DNA of 20,121 bases from Poronia punctata (Eukaryota > Ascomycota > Sordariomycetes > Xylariales > Xylariaceae), in NCBI GenBank assembly GCA_022579005.1, contig MU401872.1:1-20121 (forward strand). Direction: 5' to 3'. The notes under the pieces were generated by a model. The model was not told where the DNA came from and made no database searches. It saw nothing but the letters and a program-made list of their open reading frames with translations. The position numbers and the translations under genes are program-made. This document shows, piece by piece, positions 1 to 9,371 of the stretch. Position 1 is the stretch's first letter. Each line of letters starts with the position of its first letter.

Positions 1-1618
1 TTTAAATTATAAGCAAAATAAATATAAAATTACTAGCAATATTATATACTAAAACTTAAGTAAATATAAGCGCGTTACTTAATTTATTTTTACTAATAAA
101 CTATATAGTATAGTTAACAAAGTTAATAGCACTATTGCTTTACATATTACCTTGCACTTAATTTTTAAAGTATTTAAATTACTTTTAATTCCTTTAATAC
201 TTTATACTAATTTTAAGTTACTTTACTAGTATTTTGTAAAACTTAAAAGTACGCAAAAAAAACGCTTTATAATTAATATAATATTGCTATAAAAATCTTA
301 TAAAAAAAAAAAGATTATAAAAGTATGTTAGATTAATAAAAAAGATAACCTTGCAAATTTGTTTATAAAAAAAACTTTTAACTAAGCACTTAAGTCCTTT
401 ATTATAACAAATTAAATATAAATAAAAATCAAAGCAATAATAAATTGCTTATAAATTAAAAATAAAGGCATAAAAAAATAAAAATATAGTTAAAAAAAAA
501 ATAGCAAGTATTAAAATCCCTTTTAATACCTTTAACCTTATTAACTACATTAAAACTATTAAAACGCAAATATCTTATAAATATAAATATTTAGTTTTTT
601 ATACATTCGTTATAAATTACATTAGACTTACTTTATTAAAAAAGTATACGCGCAGTATATGTACATAGTACGTAATTAATATATAAAAAGTACGCGTTCT
701 TTATATATTAAATACGTAAAGTATACATATTCCTCTTATATTGCTAATAGGTTTTAATTAACTGCAAACCTTTATAGCTATATAAAACTTGCTAAAAAAA
801 GTCTTTATAACTTCCTTTTCCCTTTAATTAATCAAGTTAACATAGTACTACAAATAGTAACGTGTTGTGATCACATTAACCCTTAGCTAGACCAACAATT
901 TAAGTATTAGTATATGCTATTAAAAAGGAAACTATAACAAAATTATAATTATTTTACTAATAATGCTAATAAAATTACTTATATTATTAATTAAATAAGC
1001 AAAACTATAGCTAAAAAATTAATAGTTTTTATTTTTTTAAAAAAAAAACAAGAACTAATTTTAAAAATATTAGCTAAAGTATTAAACTACTTATATTAAC
1101 AATATTATAACTTAAATAAATATAAAATAGCTTAAATTAAGTACTAAGATTTTAAAATAGCTAATAAAAACAAATTTAGCAATTTTAAAATTTAGTTTAC
1201 TAAATAAGCTAGCTAAGCTTAGGTTTTTTTATTTAAGTTTAAGCGTAATATATATAATAAGCTTTTAAATTATTTAAACGTTTTTTATTTACTAAAAAAA
1301 ATTAACTTAACTATTACTTTTATATAGTATTATAAGTATGCTTAGATTTTTAATTATTAGTAGTATAAAAACTTTATTAATAAATAAAAAATTAACTTAC
1401 TTAAAAATAAAAAATTTAAATTTAAAAAAAAAGCACTAGTTAGATTTAAACAACTTAATACTAAACTTAAAACTATAAAATAAACTAAAGGATTTAGTAG
1501 TTAAAAGATAAAAATAAACTATTACAGTATTTTTTGCTTTAAAAATAAAAAAAGTAAAATATTTATATACGCTAAACTTAACTTTAAATAAGCTAAGCTG
1601 TTAATTGCAAAAAAGCAA

Positions 1619-1660
1619 TGTTTTACTTATTATAAACAAGGCTATTAAAGCAGCGATTGC
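1619..1660 (+). pseudogene. gag zinc knuckle remnant (CCHC)
   Basis: In frame 2 the spacing C-x2-C-x4-H-x4-C of a retroviral-type nucleocapsid zinc knuckle is preserved exactly. The first and last Cys are intact (TGT at 1619, TGC at 1658). The second Cys reads Tyr (TAT at 1628, expected TGT) and the His reads Tyr (TAT at 1643, expected CAT). The next codon is TAA where CAA is plausible. Each change is the single transition RIP would produce. Gag binds element RNA during packaging in this family. The block marks the gag end of the gag-pol frame. Confidence 0.75.
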
Positions 1661-3310
1661 TTTAAAAAAGCAAAATTTAAACGTTTAAATACTGCTTAAG
1701 TTAGCATAATTGTTGCTAAAGCTATAAAAATAAAAACACTAAAAAAATAGAAAAAAAAAGTAGCTTAAAAAAACTAAACTTTTATTTTAAGCAAAGTATT
1801 ATATTAGCTTTAAAAATAAAAACATATTAAAGTATTTTATTTAACTTTTTAAAAAACCTTTTTAAAAAAGATCTTTTAATAATTAACTATACTATAATAA
1901 ATAATAAATATATATTAAGTACTAAAGCTTTTATAAATATAAAAGCAAACTTATATTTTTTATTAAACGTAAGTTTTGCTATTAAAACGTTAAAGTACTT
2001 ATAAGCTAAGGAAATTAAAAACTTTAAGCTTGCTTTAATAGCTAAATATAATAATAAAAGATTATAGTTAATTAACTAAGCTTTATAAGCTTATTTAAAG
2101 ATTTAAAAACGGGTTTTGCAAAATGTACTATTTTTTATTATTAATATAAAGTACAACATAATTATTAAAAAGAAGTTTTTTTAGCATTACAATATTTTAG
2201 TTAATTTACATTATTAACGCTTACTATTTTTTAATAATTAAAAACTAGCATACTAACTACTAAAAATTGCTATAAATTTAGTAAGTAACCTTTTTTTACA
2301 TTTTAAAGCTTAAGCTAACATTTATTAATAAGATTGTTTAATAAATAAAAAAAATAAAAGGCAACATAATAAGCAAATAACTTATAAATAAAAAAACAAG
2401 TTTATTTTTTTAATTTAAAAACATATTTATAAGTTATAATATACTTAACTAAAAAAATCTAACTAATTACTAAAAATAAAGCTAAACTAACTAGTTATAA
2501 TATTAAAACCTTTTAAAGCTTAAAAAAAAGACTTAAGTATAAATTAAACATAGCAAAAATATAACTTAATAAAATAAATTTTAAATAAAAAAAACTATAA
2601 GCTTTTTTTAAAACATAACTAAAAAAAAATAAAAAACTAAATATTTAATAAACATAAATATTTAGTTTTTAATAATACTTATAAGCTTTACTAGCTAAAA
2701 TATAACTATTATAGCTAGTATAAGCATTAACTGCTTTAAATATTTACTTTTATTATAAAAGCTTTTACACTATTTATTAAATAAAATAAAACAAAATATT
2801 ATGTTTTTTTTTATATAAAATAAACTAAGTTATTTAATACTGCAAAAAGAAAATATTTCTTTTTAATTAGCAAAACTTATAAAATTTAATAAAAAAAGTA
2901 GTACTAAGTTAATACTATAAGCATTTAAACGTATTTAACAAAGCATTATTAAATAAAATACTACTAAAGCAAGTAAAAGTAAACTACTATATTATTATAA
3001 ATAAAAAACCTAAGTTTTTAAAATATAGTCCTTTATATAAAATAACTTTAAAAAAAATAAAAACATATTATAACTATATTTAAAACAACTTATAAAAAGG
3101 CTTTATTAAACTAACTATAATACTGTAGGCTACTTTTATTTTTTTTACTTAAAAAAAAACAAATTTTTTTAACTATATATAAACTATTATAAATTAAATA
3201 TATTAACTTAAAAAAACTAGTACTTTTTTTTATTAATTAATAAGACTTTAACTTAGTTAGCCTAAGCTAAGATATATACTAAAATAAATATTTATTAAGC
3301 TTTTTATAAA

Positions 3311-3770
3311 ATTTAAATAGCTAAAGAAAATAAGGATTTAATTGCTTTTAAAACTAAATATAGTGCTTATAAATTTAAGGTTTTACTTTTTAAGTTAACT
3401 AATAAACTAGCAACTTTTTAAAGGTTTATTAATAATATATTATATAAATATTTAAACGTATTTTGCACTATATATATTAATAACATTTTAATTTACTTAA
3501 ATAATAAGTTAAAATATTAATATTATATGTTTTAAGTACTTAACCGCTTATAAAAAGCAAGATTATAAGCTAATATTAAAAAATGCAAATTTTATATAAT
3601 AAAAACTAAGTTTTTAAAATTTGTTATAAGTACTAAAAGTATTAAAGTTAACTAAAAAAAAGTTAAAGTTATAAAGTATTAAAATTTACTTGTAAATAAA
3701 AAAAAAGCTAACTTAAAAAAAGTTTGCTTATTTTTAAAATTTTGCAACTTTTATTAGCAATTTATTTAAA
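3311..3770 (+). pseudogene. Ty3/gypsy reverse transcriptase remnant
   Basis: Frame 2 gives the gypsy RT core. The catalytic box at 3473-3502 reads Y-I-N-N-I-L-I-Y, so the two metal-binding Asp codons are AAT and AAC instead of GAT and GAC, which destroys catalysis. Upstream, a stretch from 3311 matches the usual region ending in an LTN-x-x-ATF motif. Downstream, a Lys-Cys-Lys-Phe motif (near 3580), a KFL-x-FVIS motif (near 3608) and a FCNFY motif (near 3740) follow at the spacing typical of the family. Several internal TAA/TAG codons interrupt it. Family recognition rests on motif order and spacing, not on a database search. Confidence 0.88.
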
Positions 3771-3927
3771 ACTATAAAAAAATAGCAAAGCTATTAAATA
3801 ACTTAACTAGTGCTGTATTAATAAAAAAATAAATATAAAAATATTAAAATATATTTAATATATTTTAAATTACGCTAACTAAAGCTTTTATTTTTTATTA
3901 TTTTTTATTTAAAGCTAAAACTTTAGT

Positions 3928-4110
3928 AAAAACAAATATATTTAATAAAGTAGCTATAAGTATTTTTTTATAAAAAAATAATTTGTTTAATAATTAAAAA
4001 CTTGTTACTTTTTATTTTAAGTTGCTATATAAAGCAAAGCTTAATTATAAGATTTATAATAAAAAAATGTTAGCTATTATAAAAGCGCTATTATACTAAA
4101 AAGCTAAATT
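3928..4110 (+). pseudogene. Ty3/gypsy RNase H remnant
   Basis: Downstream of RT in the same frame is the RNase H domain that degrades the RNA strand of the RNA:DNA hybrid. The clearest part is 4031-4087, reading K-L-N-Y-K-I-Y-N-K-K-M-L-A-I-I. This corresponds to the conserved LNY-x-IYDKE-x-LAI block, with Asp to Asn (AAT) and Glu to Lys (AAA), both G-to-A changes. The earlier TDAS-type box near 3935 is also altered (Asp codon reads AAT). The domain is inactive. Confidence 0.82.
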
Positions 4111-4834
4111 AATAAGTTTGCAAGATTATAAGCTGTTTACAATACTAATAAATTACTTTATACTAAAATATTTTATAGTTAAGCAAGTACTTAACTTTTA
4201 TTAAGCTAAATAAGCTAAGCTTATTTTTTAGTACAATTTTGTTATTACTTATAAGCTAAAATTTAAAAACACTTTAGTAAATATTTTATTATATTTAAAA
4301 GAAAACTTAAAAACTTAAAAAAAAAAAAGAGATAAGCAATATACTATAGCTTTGTTTAAACTTGTTACTTAAAACTTATTTAAAATATTTATAAAATTTA
4401 TTATATATATAATAAAGAACTAAATAATATTAAACGTATTTAGCATTATTTTAATAAACTTTATTATATAAGCTAATAAAATAAACTTTAATTTAAAAGA
4501 TTTAAAAAGTAAAGCTTAAAAGCTAAAACTATTAAATTAGTTTATATTAAGTAAACTATTACTATATAAAAGCTATTTAGTAGTTTTAAACGTTAATAAC
4601 TTTTAAATTAAATTAATTTAAAAAGCGTATATTTAAATAGCTACTGCTTACTTAAAACATAAAAAAATAAAAAAGCTAGTTGCTTAGCGCTACTAGTAAA
4701 AAGAACTACATAGCAATGTTAACTAATACATAGCTAATTGCTTTTATAAAGCTATAAAGGTTTTAAAAAATAAGTTTTTAAGCAAATTAACTTTATTACT
4801 AGTGTTTAAGTATTTATAACAATATTTAGTTATA

Positions 4835-4945
4835 AACTTTAAAAGTTTTTTTTAAAATAAGCAAAAATATAATAACGCTTTTATAGTTATAAACACGCTA
4901 TTTGAAGCCTTTTAAACTATTTTATATAAAAATATAATAATAGCT
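4835..4945 (+). pseudogene. Integrase catalytic core remnant
   Basis: Frame 2 at 4835 begins with an N-F-K-S-F-F block, where fungal gypsy integrases carry the first catalytic Asp of the D,D-35-E triad in a DFKSFP-like box. GAC has become AAC. A hydrophobic AFIVIN-like strand follows, whose final Asn again stands where Asp is usual. At least two in-frame TAA codons occur in this short stretch. The integrase would have inserted the cDNA into the genome; it cannot do so now. I did not place the upstream HHCC zinc-binding domain or the later catalytic residues. Confidence 0.75.
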
Positions 4946-5725
4946 TAAAATACTGCTTAAATATTTTATTAAAAACTATATTATTTTTTTAAATAATTAA
5001 AAAGCTTTATTAGTAATTAAAAACTATAGTTTATTTTTAATTTTATAAATAAATTATTTAAAATTTATAAAATTAAGCTAAATTTTGTTGCTATAGGTTA
5101 TAAACAAATAGCAAAACAAGCTAAAATAATAAACTAATACTTTAAACAATGTTTACGTCTTTATATAAATTACTTTTAAAATAATTAAGCTAAAAAATTG
5201 CTAGCAATAAATATAGTTTAAATATTAATGCTATATAAATTATTAAGCAAACTATTACTAAAAAAAGTAATTATAAAAAAACTAATAAAAATAAGTTTTA
5301 ATTAAAAATTTAAAATTAAAAAACTTGCTTATTTAACTTTAATAAAGTAAATAACTAAATAGTAAGCTTAAAACTTTGCTACTTAAATATAATAGTATAT
5401 AAAAGCTATATATAAAGCTATTTAATAAGCATAAAATTAAATAATTATATAAGCTAATTAATACTGTTAAAACCTAGATTTTATAGTTAAAAATTTAGTA
5501 TATATTATTAAAAAAACTAAAACTTAGACTAACTGTTTAAGTAATAAACTTAATTATTTTATAACTTAAAAGTATTATTGTATTTTTAAAAAAAAGCTAA
5601 AATATATATTTTAATTAGATTTTTTATTAATATAAAAAGGCAACTAATAGTTTTATGCTAACTGCTTGCAAAAATATTTAAATACTTTGCTTTTAAAACA
5701 AAAGCTACCTTGCTTATTTAGTAAA

Positions 5726-5920
5726 GTAGTTAACAACTTATTAAAAAATAAAAAATAAAAAGTTAAATAAATTTTATTGTTTTAAATTTAGTATAGTTAG
5801 CTATTTTATTAAGTATTATAAAAAAGTTAAGATTTAAATAATATATAGTACTTAGCGTTAGATTTTTAAAATATACTTATTAAATTACGTTAGTTTTATA
5901 AAGCTTATTTAATAAAACTA
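5726..5920 (+). pseudogene. Integrase C-terminal chromodomain-like remnant
   Basis: Frame 2 shows a V-V-N-N-L-L start, then a K-stop-K-V-K-stop-I-L block corresponding to the W-x-VE-x-IL opening of chromodomains in fungal chromoviruses (Trp TGG read as TAA). Further on come Y-L-A-L-D-F (near 5850) and K-L-R-stop-F-Y-K-A-Y (near 5885), matching the YPASDF and KLREFH segments that close this module. In living elements the chromodomain steers integration to heterochromatin. The match is weaker than in the second element but sits at the right place, about 450 bp before the polypurine tract. Confidence 0.65.
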
Positions 5921-6354
5921 AAACTTTTAGTTTGTTTAAAAAAATAGTTATAAGCTATAAAAAAAAATATTTATTTAAAATTATATAAAAATAATAACTG
6001 CTTACAATACTAAAAAATAAATTTTATTTAACATTATAAGTAAAGAAAAAAGCAGTATAAAACTTTAAATATTTAATAAATATAAATATTTAGTTTTTAA
6101 CAAAGTACTTTTAAATTAATAAAACTATTTACTATATAAGCTTAAATTAAAGTCGGATATTTTAAAAATTAACTATTAGCGTAATTAAAAAAGACGTAGA
6201 AATTAAAAGCCTTTACTAATTAATTAATAGCGTACGCTAAGAGTACTTTTTTACTGCTTAAAAGTGTTAGTTTTTACTACGTTACTTATTTAATTTTAAG
6301 CGCAATTAATAAGAAAATAGCAGATTTTTAAATTTAAGGCAAATTCCTTTTTAT

Positions 6355-6364
6355 AAAGGGGAGA
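6355..6364 (+). other. Polypurine tract of the left retrotransposon
   Basis: AAAGGGGAGA, an uninterrupted purine run immediately before a TG that can begin an LTR (6366). Retrotransposons use this tract to prime second-strand cDNA synthesis. It stands out as one of the few G-rich stretches in the block. Its distance from the RT catalytic box (about 2.9 kb) nearly equals that in the second element (about 2.8 kb), which supports the assignment. Confidence 0.7.
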
Positions 6365-6367
6365 TTG

Positions 6368-6473
6368 TAATAAAAAGGTAGTCTTTATATATATTAATCT
6401 AATTAATTTTATAAACATAAAATAAACTTGTTAATTTAATAGTTATAAGACTATACTTACTACCTTTTTATTA
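6368..6473. repeat. 15-bp perfect inverted repeat (6368-6382 / 6459-6473)
   Basis: TAATAAAAAGGTAGT at 6368-6382 is the exact reverse complement of 6459-6473, with a 76-nt spacer. A TAGTCTT motif just inside the left arm also recurs in inverted form inside the right arm at a different offset. It lies at the start of the presumed LTR and could be a hairpin in the element's RNA, or the two ends of a short LTR or small inverted-repeat element. Confidence 0.7.
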
Positions 6474-6684
6474 AAGGCTTATAGCAAGAAGTAATAGCTA
6501 TAATTAAACTTTAGGCAAGGGCTATAGTAAAGCTTTAAAATAAAGGAAATATAAATAAGTGTAAACAACACTATACTATATATTTTAGTTTCTAGTTTTT
6601 TACCTTTAAATTTTATTATTAACATAGAATATATATTAGTTTTTGTACTAGTTATTCTTCCTAACCCTATTATATTAAACACTA

Positions 6685-6708
6685 TTAATTAATTAATTAA
6701 TTAATTAA
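6685..6708. repeat. (TTAA)6 microsatellite
   Basis: Six perfect TTAA units inside the presumed LTR, just before the base composition changes. Confidence 0.9.
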
Positions 6709-6750
6709 AGAAAATACTTAGATATATAACCCTGTACTATATATTCTACA

Positions 6751-7616
6751 GTTAAGTTGGGTTTAATGCACTGGTAGTGGTCAAGGCATTTAACTGCCCT
6801 TCAACTTTCAAGTACATAGTAAAAAGATGTAAGTTAATAAAATATTTCTTTTTTCTAAACATTAAGTTTGTGCTCTTAGATATTATTCAACATCTTCTTG
6901 TAATGAGAATATCTTATTGGGAAAAAACCCCCGGGATTAATTCTTTGCTAGGGAAACGCTACATAACACAAAGGTAGTAACTCCATCTCATATCGCTTGT
7001 ATGTACTCGTAGAGATCGGTTTGGACATGTGTGCCCTGAGTCCTGAGTGCCTGACTAACACCAATATTTCGAGATACCTACTTGTACGCAGGTATTCATT
7101 CAAACTTTGGAGTAGTGCAATAGACTGTCTTGTGTTTTTTTCTGTTCGTACATTGTCAATCTCCATGGCTATTTCAGCCTAACAAGACGCATGTTTCCCA
7201 GGTCCCTTTGTTGCTCTCGATACCATTGGTTTGTTCAGTCTTGCAGCTATGTCTCTTCGCAAACTGAACAAACACCTTATTTGAGTTAAAGGATGTAGAA
7301 CTTGGTTACCTTTGAACATCCCCTCGTCGTGAAAGAAAGTGCACAAAAGTCCCCAACGCCTCCAAGAGCATTGGTTCATGTTCATTAGCCAAACAATAGT
7401 ATTGTGCTCGTCTAGAACACTGCACATAAATATCCAAGCAGCAACATCGTCGACCCTCGTTTCAAAATACCTAGTCATCAACAATCTCATCCACGAAGAA
7501 ATCGAACGAACTCCAAAGTCTCAAATCTCAAGGGTCCTGTTTCTGGTAGACAGCTAAGGTAAGTATCACACAATCAATACTATCAAAACCCCCTACTTTA
7601 CGTTAGCAACGACACC
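6751..7616. other. Left edge of the gene island; no supported gene
   Basis: Base composition becomes ordinary here. Short open frames occur on both strands (for example 7179-7490 and 6948-7166 on the minus strand, 6997-7182 and 7339-7557 on the plus strand). They overlap each other, have no recognisable domain, and I found no convincing splice pattern joining them. The last part is presumably promoter and 5' leader for the gene at 7617. A GTAAGT at 7559-7564 and a TTAG ending at 7606 could bound a 48-nt leader intron, but I see no good branch site. Confidence 0.5.
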
Positions 7617-8084
7617 ATGTCTACCTCAATAATCTCCGACAAGCAGGTTAAAGGTGCCCCAGTTAAGAACACCCGAGAGACAATAGACACAAAAGCTTCG
7701 TGCCCACCTCGACTAGACGAAGGCTTTGAGAAGTTGGAAGATTTCCTCTCTGGGTCCCAACTCCTTATGGACCCGGCCGAATGGGATGCTAGCCAGGTGC
7801 AGCTTCAGCATGATGAACATATGACAACTAATGATGATGAAGAAGAAGAAACATCCGACGAGGATATGGACGACAGCGAGGACGACGACGACGTCGCGTG
7901 CTTCGATTTCCAGATGGACAGTGATGTCGACGGCGACGACGATGATGAAGACGACGACGACGACGACGAGAAAGACGGTCTGGCCAGGTCAGCTACCGGC
8001 CCAAGTTGTTCTCAATGTGGTGAGCGCTTCACTCTGTCCGCGTTGATGAACGGCCAGCCGTGTCGTGTGTGTTACTCCTTTTGA
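7617..8084 (+). CDS. Small acidic protein with C-terminal CxxC...CxxC motif (155 aa), unknown function
   Basis: I do not recognise this protein. The single uninterrupted frame starts in a good context (GACACCATGT). Residues 1-65 are mixed, with a short hydrophobic patch around 43-51 (FLSGSQLLM). Residues about 66-119 are almost all Asp/Glu with a few Ser and Thr, including six GAC codons in a row at 7950-7967. The C-terminus has CSQC (131-134) and CRVC (149-152), a CX2C-X14-CX2C arrangement that could bind one zinc ion, ending three residues after the last Cys. There is no signal peptide or membrane segment, so a nuclear or cytosolic protein is likely. An acidic tract next to a zinc ribbon would suit a chromatin or RNA-polymerase partner, but that is a guess. 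Codon use is GC-rich, unlike the flanking relics. An AATAAA lies at 8401-8406, about 320 nt downstream. Confidence 0.72.
   Translation: MSTSIISDKQVKGAPVKNTRETIDTKASCPPRLDEGFEKLEDFLSGSQLLMDPAEWDASQVQLQHDEHMTTNDDEEEETSDEDMDDSEDDDDVACFDFQMDSDVDGDDDDEDDDDDDEKDGLARSATGPSCSQCGERFTLSALMNGQPCRVCYSF
7949..7970 (+). repeat. GAC trinucleotide run inside the acidic tract
   Basis: Six consecutive GAC codons (7950-7967) followed by GAG, within a longer GAY/GAR-rich stretch from about 7830. It encodes the poly-Asp segment and is a likely site of length variation between strains. Confidence 0.75.
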
Positions 8085-8400
8085 TCTCACCCGCGATTAC
8101 TCCGGATTCAAAGGTAAGGTATAGCGTTCGTACATTCTTTAGATCTGTCGAAGGCGTTCAAAAATAGCATAACCTAGTTGTTAAACAGACGATCGGAGCT
8201 GTTGAAAGAACGGTAGGTCAAGTGTAGCTCTGTGGTTTGTATTCCCGCTCGAATACGTACGTCTACTCTCGGCGTATCATCCTATAGGTCAACTTTTGTT
8301 ATAGAATTGAAACATTTACATCCATCTGATCCGATGGTTATCCGCGTCTGTGATTTATTCCTTACTCAGGTTTAGGTTAATATTCTTAAAATGATTTATC

Positions 8401-8406
8401 AATAAA
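8401..8406 (+). terminator. Candidate polyadenylation signal AATAAA
   Basis: A canonical AATAAA 317 nt after the stop of the 155-aa gene. Fungal polyadenylation signals are loose, so this is only suggestive. Confidence 0.3.
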
Positions 8407-8860
8407 GTCGTAGCTTACTTACTCCTACTATTATGTAAATAGCTCTTGCATCCCTTGTAATTTGCATAAATTTGATTGATTAGTTGGTGATCGAACAATC
8501 CAAGTCGTGGAACCAGGAGCTTTGCAATTGAGACCCACGACAGGGAAGAAGAAACAAGTCAGAGGAAAGCTTGAAGAAACGAGTCTGACACGTGTAGCAA
8601 TTTAAGTCCCCAATCTAATAATATGTGTGCTCCTATGCAATCCAGCCCATACGCACACGCCCCTGGCAGGCTGGCGAAACATGATCTGATGAATCTGGCA
8701 TAGATATCAGATAAAGAAACAAAGATATAAATGGTTTTACGTTGGAAATAGTGTGAAACATGATACATTCCTGTTCCTAGATAGCAAGAGAGGGGAAATG
8801 GCAGGCAGATAGATTCCAGGCACCAGGGGAAGGAAGCTCTCTCTCACTCTCGCGGACAAA

Positions 8861-8868
8861 TGACGTCA
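8861..8868. promoter_or_regulatory. TGACGTCA, CRE/ATF-type bZIP site
   Basis: A perfect 8-bp palindrome matching the binding site of CREB/ATF-family bZIP factors (in fungi, Atf1/AtfA-type stress regulators). It lies about 205 bp upstream of the ATG at 9073 and just after a CT-rich tract of the sort often seen near fungal transcription starts. Position and exact match make it a reasonable promoter element, but one 8-mer can occur by chance. Confidence 0.45.
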
Positions 8869-9072
8869 ATTCAAGTAATATCGGCCTGAAACGCTGTGCT
8901 CGTACAACTTGCACTTACTCACTCACTCAAGAAGAAACACGTCGACAAATAGACTCTTATCTCTTGCATTGCATCTATCTACCTTTTTTTTATGAGACAT
9001 CCATTCAAAATAGAGATCAATAGTTTCCGCCCTCTTAAACAACGACTAGAACCCCGCAGCTTTTTATCAACC

Positions 9073-9371
9073 ATGAGCGACCAGACGCAGAACCCCCCTA
9101 CTGGAAAGGAGCCAGCATCCAAGGACGTTTCTGGCGCCTCTGATGCACCCGAGCAACCGTCGCAGGAACAGGCACAGCAACAGCAACAGCAAGCCGGGCC
9201 TGGGCCGAGAGTTCTCCGATCTCATTATCGCGGCATGCCAAAGCAGTGGGAGAAGAATCTTCGTAAGTGATACCCCGGGCCTGTTCTTGATTCGTCGTGT
9301 TCTTTTCGATTCTGGCGACGTCGCAAATAAGCAGAGCTGACTGTTTCACAGCCAAGAAAGAGGGTGAGTAG
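9073..9371 (+). CDS. Small Gln-rich protein, 69 aa, two exons; unknown function
   Basis: I do not recognise this protein. Exon 1 is 9073-9262 and exon 2 is 9352-9371, separated by an 89-nt intron with donor GTAAGT, branch-like CTGAC at 9337-9341 and acceptor CACAG at 9347-9351. The product has a polar, disordered N-terminus with PEQPSQEQ and a run of six Gln (about residues 35-40), then a basic, more ordered part, RVLRSHYRGMPKQWEKNL, ending PKKEGE. The ATG at 9073 (context CAACCATGA) was chosen over an in-frame ATG at 8992, which has a poor T-rich context and would add 27 residues. Without splicing the frame stops at 9270, two codons after the donor. A second donor-like GTGAGT at 9364 could lead to a third exon at 9446, but this would leave a 12-nt middle exon and I consider it less likely. 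An AATAAA follows at 9547-9552. Confidence 0.55.
9263..9351 (+). other. 89-nt intron of the 69-aa gene
   Basis: Consensus donor GTAAGT, branch-like CTGAC 10 nt before the acceptor AG. The exon 2 tail is only six codons plus stop, so the splice call rests on signals rather than on protein similarity. Confidence 0.6.

Larger units (their letters stand above)
1..6750 (+). mobile_element. RIP-degraded Ty3/gypsy chromovirus, 5' end outside or unresolved
   Basis: An AT-rich relic of an LTR retrotransposon. Reading frame 2 of the + strand still shows, in the order expected for a Ty3/gypsy element, a CCHC zinc knuckle (1619-1660), reverse transcriptase (about 3311-3770), RNase H (about 3928-4110), integrase core (from 4835) and a chromodomain-like block (about 5726-5920). 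A polypurine tract and probable 3' LTR follow. Every block falls in the same frame, yet the frame is full of TAA/TAG codons where Gln or Trp is expected, and key Asp codons read Asn. This is decay by transitions rather than by indels. I did not find a 5' LTR; either it lies beyond the left edge or it is too degraded to see. I could not identify the protease. The element is dead. Confidence 0.88.
6366..6750 (+). repeat. Probable 3' LTR of the left retrotransposon
   Basis: Starts TGTAATAAAAAGG just after the polypurine tract. A plausible end is ...TTCTACA at 6750, giving TGTA/TACA ends and coinciding with the switch from AT-rich to ordinary base composition. The start is well supported; the end is inferred, because no second LTR copy is in the window for comparison. 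A shorter LTR ending near 6475 is the main alternative, since a 15-bp inverted repeat closes there. The LTR also contains (TTAA)6 at 6685-6708. Short open frames here look like chance. Confidence 0.5.
8085..9072. other. Intergenic region between the two plus-strand genes
   Basis: It holds the presumed 3' UTR of the 155-aa gene and the promoter and 5' leader of the 69-aa gene. I see no RNA gene, transposon or convincing protein-coding frame. An open frame of 69 codons on the minus strand (8559-8768) has no recognisable feature. The last 250 bases contain a CT-rich stretch (8836-8851) and a palindromic TGACGTCA (8861-8868). Confidence 0.5.

Noticed and set aside
866..875. TGTGATCACA palindrome in a slightly less AT-rich patch (about 820-895)
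   Set aside because: Considered as the end of a 5' LTR for the left element, but I could not align the preceding bases with 6366-6750; ten-base palindromes are common.
1860..1960. Possible protease (DSG-type) motif of the left element
   Set aside because: The best candidate is not in the frame shared by the other gag-pol blocks and lacks a convincing active-site box.
6479..6682. 67-codon minus-strand open frame
   Set aside because: Lies inside the presumed LTR of the left element, has no domain, and its AT-rich composition makes it a chance frame.
6777..6977. 66-codon plus-strand open frame at the island edge
   Set aside because: No recognisable features and Phe/Ile/Lys-rich content typical of translated AT-rich noncoding DNA.
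7179..7490. 103-codon minus-strand open frame, possibly joined to 6948-7166
   Set aside because: The stop and the next start are only about 12 bases apart, with no room for an intron; no domain, signal peptide or family resemblance. Kept out for lack of support, though it is the best of the doubtful frames.
7831..8046. Thr/Arg/Met-rich plus-strand frame
   Set aside because: Shadow of the Asp/Glu-coding GAY repeats in the 155-aa gene.
8559..8768. 69-codon minus-strand open frame
   Set aside because: No domain, no splice context, and it lies in the probable promoter region of the 69-aa gene.
9098..9355. 85-codon minus-strand open frame
   Set aside because: Antisense of the 69-aa gene and its intron; Ala/Val-rich shadow of the CAG/CAA repeats.
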